Shown here: in pieces, positions 6,555-9,145 of the stretch
How positions within the stretch are numbered: position 1 is the first letter of the stretch
How the letters are laid out: each line of letters opens with the position of its first letter
Assembly (NCBI GenBank): GCA_016763495.1
Contig: JAESTR010000178.1
Coordinates: 1-9,145, forward strand
DNA length: 9,145 bases
Reading direction: 5' to 3'
From: Kordiimonadaceae bacterium
Lineage (GTDB): Bacteria; Pseudomonadota; Alphaproteobacteria; Sphingomonadales; Kordiimonadaceae
Program-made: the position numbers and the translations under genes
Notes under the pieces: model-generated
What the model saw: only the letters and a program-made list of their open reading frames with translations
Databases searched by the model: none
What the model was told of the DNA's origin: nothing

Positions 6555-6575
6555 TGTGGATTTTTATGTGGATAA
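6555..6575 (-). promoter_or_regulatory. Paired DnaA boxes next to the A/T tract
   Basis: TGTGGATTT (6555-6563, two mismatches) is followed 12 bp further on, start to start, by the perfect box TGTGGATAA (6567-6575), in the same orientation. TTCCCCACA at 6582-6590 is a further 7-of-9 match on the plus strand. This group ends about 25 bp from the A/T-rich tract, as expected for the anchor from which DnaA opens the duplex. Confidence 0.75.
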
Positions 6576-6600
6576 CTCCTTTTCCCCACAATTCACAGGC

Positions 6601-6646
6601 ATCAACTATTACAACAATCTTTCTATATATTTATTATATATGTATT
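6601..6646. other. A/T-rich tract, probable DNA unwinding element
   Basis: Only 7 of these 46 bases are G or C (about 15%), far lower than the surroundings. The tract abuts the strongest DnaA box pair and contains an alternating TATATA...TATATA segment (6624-6640). This position and composition fit the duplex-unwinding element of oriC. It could also supply a hemE promoter; no clear -35/-10 pair was resolved. Confidence 0.6.
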
Positions 6647-6698
6647 AGAGTCTTCACTTTATAGCTCGTTTCGTATTTCAATTTTCAGGTCGGACTTT

Positions 6699-7730
6699 AT
6701 GGCAAAACTTTTACTAGAGACTCTCAAGGGTAACCCGGGGGCAAAAGTTCCCTTCTGGTTCATGCGTCAGGCAGGCCGGTATTTACCCGAATATAGAGAG
6801 GTTCGTAAAACAGTCCCTACCTTTATGGATTTTTGCTATAATCCTGACAAAGCAACTGAAGTAACACTTCAACCCATCAGACGGTACGGTATGGATGGTG
6901 CGATATTATTTGCTGATATCCTTGTGGTGCCGGACGGACTTGGCCAAAAGGTTTGGTTCGAGACTGGATTAGGTCCACGGCTCGATCCTGTGGCCACTGA
7001 GGCGTCATATAGCAAACTTTCGCTATCAGGCTTCCACGATAAGGTTGGTAACGTCTATGAGACGGTTTCTCGGCTTTCCTCACAATTACCTGAGAATGTT
7101 ACCTTGATTGGCTTTGCGGGAGCGCCTTGGACTGTTGCTACCTACATGATAGGTGGCCAAGGCAGTAAAGACCATGCAGCAGCTCGGCAGCTTGGGTATG
7201 GTGAGCCAGAATTATTCGGCAAAATCCTAAATTTACTTGTTGATGCGACAGCTGAATATTTGTGCAAGCAAATTGAAGCAGGCGCAGATGTTGTACAGAT
7301 TTTTGATAGTTGGTCAGCAGCGTTGCCTGAGACAATGTTTGACCGCTGGGTGATTGAACCCACCAAAGCAATTGTCGACAAAGTACGCGCCAAACACAGT
7401 GAAACTCCTATTATTGGCTTTCCGCGACTTGCTGGTGCAATGCTGAAAAAATACGTTAAAGAAACAGGCATTGACGGCGTATCGCTTGATACGGGTGTGC
7501 CGCTTGGTTGGGCTGCAGAGGAAATTCAAACAGAAATGTGTGTGCAAGGAAACCTTGATCCGCACCTTGTGGTTTCAGGGGGGGACATGATGGTGGCTGA
7601 AACAAACCGTATTCTTGAAAGCCTAAAAGGTGGCGCGCATATTTTCAATTTGGGTCACGGGTTTGTGCCTGAAACGCCGCCGGAAAATGTCGCTTTACTT
7701 GCTGAGACAATCAAAGCATTTAATAGATAA
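6699..7730 (+). CDS. hemE: Uroporphyrinogen decarboxylase
   Basis: Converts uroporphyrinogen III to coproporphyrinogen III by four decarboxylations, a cytoplasmic step of haem and tetrapyrrole synthesis. It has 343 residues, the normal length. The N-terminal signature FMRQAGRYLPEY (21-32) carries substrate-binding Arg23. FADIL (71-75) holds the key Asp73, with Ala where many homologues have Ser. GAPWTVATYM has Tyr149, DSWSAALP has Ser204, and FNLGHGF has His320, matching the conserved active-site set. ATG at 6699 follows AGG/GGA purines at 6687-6694. hemE directly borders the origin, as in Caulobacter, and should be doubled early in each replication round. hemJ follows after 26 nt, so the two probably share a transcript. 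Confidence 0.98.
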   Translation: MAKLLLETLKGNPGAKVPFWFMRQAGRYLPEYREVRKTVPTFMDFCYNPDKATEVTLQPIRRYGMDGAILFADILVVPDGLGQKVWFETGLGPRLDPVATEASYSKLSLSGFHDKVGNVYETVSRLSSQLPENVTLIGFAGAPWTVATYMIGGQGSKDHAAARQLGYGEPELFGKILNLLVDATAEYLCKQIEAGADVVQIFDSWSAALPETMFDRWVIEPTKAIVDKVRAKHSETPIIGFPRLAGAMLKKYVKETGIDGVSLDTGVPLGWAAEEIQTEMCVQGNLDPHLVVSGGDMMVAETNRILESLKGGAHIFNLGHGFVPETPPENVALLAETIKAFNR

Positions 7731-7756
7731 ATTTAAATACCGTCAGGGGATTGGTC

Positions 7757-8200
7757 ATGGAAGGTTTTTTAGGGGATGCTTACCTTTGGGTGAAGGCTTT
7801 CCATATTATATTCGTCATTTTTTGGATGGCTGGTATGTTTATGTTGCCGCGGTATTTTGCTTATCATAGCCAGTGCGAGGTTGGGTCTGACGAAGATATA
7901 AAATGGATTGAGCGTGAAACACGTTTGAAGAAAGTAATCCTCAATCCGGCTATCAGTTTGGCTTGGATTTTTGGTACTCTTCTTGCTGTTAATATAGGAG
8001 GCGGAGATGGTAGCTGGTTTCACGCGAAGTTGCTTTTTGTGTTTTTACTCTCGGGTTTACATGGTGTTTTTTCTAAATGGGCGAAAAAATTTGCGGCTGG
8101 TGAACGTGCTAAAACTGAAAAATTTTACAGAAAAATCAATGAATTACCGGCATTTTTCATCATCGTGATCGTAATATTGGTAATTGTACGCCCATTCTAA
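7757..8200 (+). CDS. hemJ: Protoporphyrinogen IX oxidase HemJ (UPF0093/CopD-like)
   Basis: An inner-membrane, haem-binding enzyme that oxidises protoporphyrinogen IX to protoporphyrin IX; HemJ is the common form in alphaproteobacteria lacking HemY and HemG. It has 147 residues with four hydrophobic segments, about 8-35, 62-80, 87-107 and 128-145. His16 in the first helix (KAFHIIFVIFWMAGM) and Lys91 in WFHAKL correspond to the conserved haem-ligand/functional residues of the family, and LPRYFAYH (30-37) is a family signature. ATG at 7757 is chosen because AGGGGA (7745-7750) lies 6 nt upstream; an in-frame TTG at 7751 would overlap the spacer. It follows hemE by 26 nt, and the pairing of two haem genes supports the call. 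Confidence 0.94.
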   Translation: MEGFLGDAYLWVKAFHIIFVIFWMAGMFMLPRYFAYHSQCEVGSDEDIKWIERETRLKKVILNPAISLAWIFGTLLAVNIGGGDGSWFHAKLLFVFLLSGLHGVFSKWAKKFAAGERAKTEKFYRKINELPAFFIIVIVILVIVRPF

Positions 8201-8211
8201 TCGCTATTTGC

Positions 8212-8239
8212 TTGACACCAAAGTATAGCGTGGTATTTT
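8212..8239 (+). promoter_or_regulatory. Candidate sigma-70-type promoter of rho
   Basis: TTGACA (8212-8217) is a perfect -35 hexamer, followed after 16 nt by TATTTT (8234-8239) as a -10 with 4 of 6 matches. It begins 11 bp after the hemJ stop codon, so rho probably has its own transcript with a leader of about 130 nt. Confidence 0.55.
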
Positions 8240-8275
8240 TTCCGTGCTTTCGCGTTCTTGTGAGGGCTATTCACT

Positions 8276-8352
8276 AAGCTTTTTCCCGCCATTGCCGATA
8301 CCATATATGGAGACCTTCGGCATTTTAAGCTTCATAATTAGGGCCTAAGCCC
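8276..8352 (+). other. Structured 5' leader of rho with a possible 13-codon leader ORF
   Basis: Nested inverted repeats are present. AAGCTT (8276-8281) can pair with AAGCTT (8327-8332), and TGCCGA (8293-8298) with TCGGCA (8317-8322); the latter encloses the palindrome CCATATATGG (8301-8310). A compact stem AGGGC/GCCCT (8340-8353) follows. An ATG at 8307 opens 13 codons ending in TAA at 8346-8348, inside the loop of that last stem. No clear Shine-Dalgarno precedes it. rho is commonly autoregulated through its leader, so this may be an attenuator, but that is inference. Confidence 0.35.
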
Positions 8353-8379
8353 TTCATTCCGGACAAAGATTACATAAAA

Positions 8380-9145
8380 ATGACTGATCCAATGCATTTA
8401 CAGGATCTTAAAAATAAAACCCCAGCAGATCTTCTAGCGTTAGCGGAAGAAGTGGGTGTTGAAAACGCTAATAGCATGCGCAAACAAGATATGATGTTTG
8501 CCATTCTTAAGAATTTAGCAGAAGACGATGTTGAAATCATGGGCGCTGGGGTTATTGAAACCCTGTCTGATGGTTTTGGCTTTCTTCGTAGCCCTGAATC
8601 AAATTATTTGCCAGGACCTGATGATATTTACATCAGTCCCTCGCAAATTCGCCGTTTTGGCCTGCGTACAGGTGATACGGTTGAAGGCCAAATTCGCGCG
8701 CCGAAAGATGGCGAGCGATATTTTGCGCTGTTGAAAGTGTCTCAAATTAACTTTGAAGACCCTGACCAGATGCGTCACAAAGTTAATTTTGATAATTTGA
8801 CGCCGCTATATCCTGATGAAAAACTCAAGCTCGACCCTGATGATCCTACCGAAAAAGATAAATCACCCCGGGTGATTGATTTGGTTGCGCCAATTGGTAA
8901 AGGTCAGCGTGCTCTTATTGTTGCACCCCCTCGTACGGGTAAAACAGTATTGCTCAAAAACATCGCTAAAAACATCACCAAAAACCACCCTGAGTGTTAT
9001 GTGATGGTGTTGCTGATTGATGAACGGCCTGAAGAAGTGACAGATATGTCGCGTAGTGTTGATGCAGAAGTTATCTCTTCTACGTTCGATGAGCCGGCCA
9101 CCCGCCACGTGCAAGTTGCAGAGATGGTGATTGAAAAAGCCAAGC
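8380..9145 (+). CDS. rho: Transcription termination factor Rho (3' part cut by window end)
   Basis: The hexameric RNA-dependent ATPase/helicase that ends transcription at Rho-dependent sites. 255 complete codons are present and the frame runs off the window; about 160 more residues are expected. The N-terminal helical domain begins near residue 8 ([15 protein letters not shown]). The cold-shock-like RNA-binding domain carries [21 protein letters not shown] (about 65-85). The ATPase domain has Walker A APPRTGKT, with Arg-Thr in place of the E. coli Lys-Ala, followed by [14 protein letters not shown], matching the Rho [10 protein letters not shown] signature. ATG at 8380 is chosen because family similarity begins within a few residues; ATG at 8392 is an alternative, and neither has a good Shine-Dalgarno. 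It is part of the conserved gene order right of the origin. Confidence 0.97.
   Translation, partial: MTDPMHLQDLKNKTPADLLALAEEVGVENANSMRKQDMMFAILKNLAEDDVEIMGAGVIETLSDGFGFLRSPESNYLPGPDDIYISPSQIRRFGLRTGDTVEGQIRAPKDGERYFALLKVSQINFEDPDQMRHKVNFDNLTPLYPDEKLKLDPDDPTEKDKSPRVIDLVAPIGKGQRALIVAPPRTGKTVLLKNIAKNITKNHPECYVMVLLIDERPEEVTDMSRSVDAEVISSTFDEPATRHVQVAEMVIEKAK

Larger units (their letters stand above)
6231..6698. other. oriC: Putative chromosomal origin of replication (oriC)
   Basis: A 468-bp non-coding stretch between divergent ppsR (DUF299) and hemE, the gene pair known to bracket the origin in Caulobacter crescentus and Rickettsia. It contains seven TTATCC/GGATAA cores within 276 bp (6300-6575). 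Two are perfect DnaA boxes and one has a single mismatch. An IHF-like site, GANTC methylation sites, a CtrA-like site and a very A/T-rich tract next to hemE are also present. Layout from left: DnaA box plus CtrA-like site, a middle field of weak boxes, an IHF-like site, the strongest box group, then the A/T tract. Transcription diverges on both sides, so all flanking genes would be co-directional with forks leaving this point. Synteny and motifs agree; function is not demonstrated. Confidence 0.85.

Noticed and set aside
8863..9114. Minus-strand open frame of 83 codons inside rho
   Set aside because: Shadow of the clearly recognised Rho ATPase domain.
1..9145. Mobile element, CRISPR, phage or defence system
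   Set aside because: No transposase, terminal inverted repeats, spaced direct repeats, integrase or defence domains were seen; the genes are housekeeping enzymes plus an SDR and signal peptidases.

Overview
The window looks like an alphaproteobacterial chromosome segment around a Caulobacter/Rickettsia-type replication origin. The block ppsR (DUF299)-maf-aroE-coaE-dnaQ on the minus strand faces hemE-hemJ-rho on the plus strand, and this arrangement is a known conserved neighbourhood of alphaproteobacterial oriC. Base composition appears mid-40s %GC by eye (not computed), low for the class. A Kordiimonadales-like or other marine lineage is a guess only; the class assignment is firm.

Layout. 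Positions 26-1635 hold two tandem, paralogous type I signal peptidase genes (lepB-like, plus strand). Each keeps the catalytic Ser and Lys, and the first is more divergent in the last conserved box. Positions 1632-2360 hold a classical SDR oxidoreductase on the minus strand that converges on the second lepB and shares bases with its stop codon. After a 225-bp spacer with no clear gene comes the minus-strand run dnaQ, coaE, aroE, maf, ppsR (2586-6230). Three of its four junctions overlap (8, 1 and 4 nt), so it is very likely one operon transcribed leftwards from near the origin.

Positions 6231-6698 are a 468-bp non-coding region between divergent ppsR and hemE. It has two perfect DnaA boxes, a one-mismatch box, several weaker TTATCC-core sites, an IHF-like site, a degenerate CtrA-like site overlapping a weak DnaA box, GANTC (CcrM-type) sites and a roughly 15% GC tract next to hemE. 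I read it as oriC with its unwinding element. The genes on both sides are transcribed away from it. dnaA is not in the window.

Positions 6699-8200 hold hemE and hemJ (haem synthesis). A 179-bp gap with a promoter-like site and a structured leader precedes rho (8380 to the window end, truncated).

Together the genes are mostly core housekeeping: replication proofreading, CoA, shikimate and haem synthesis, nucleotide sanitation, PEP/pyruvate control and transcription termination. The accessory part is the lepB pair and the SDR, which lie outside the conserved block. I found no phage, IS, CRISPR or tRNA/rRNA gene and no clearly new defence or biosynthetic system. The most rewarding part is the fine structure of the origin.
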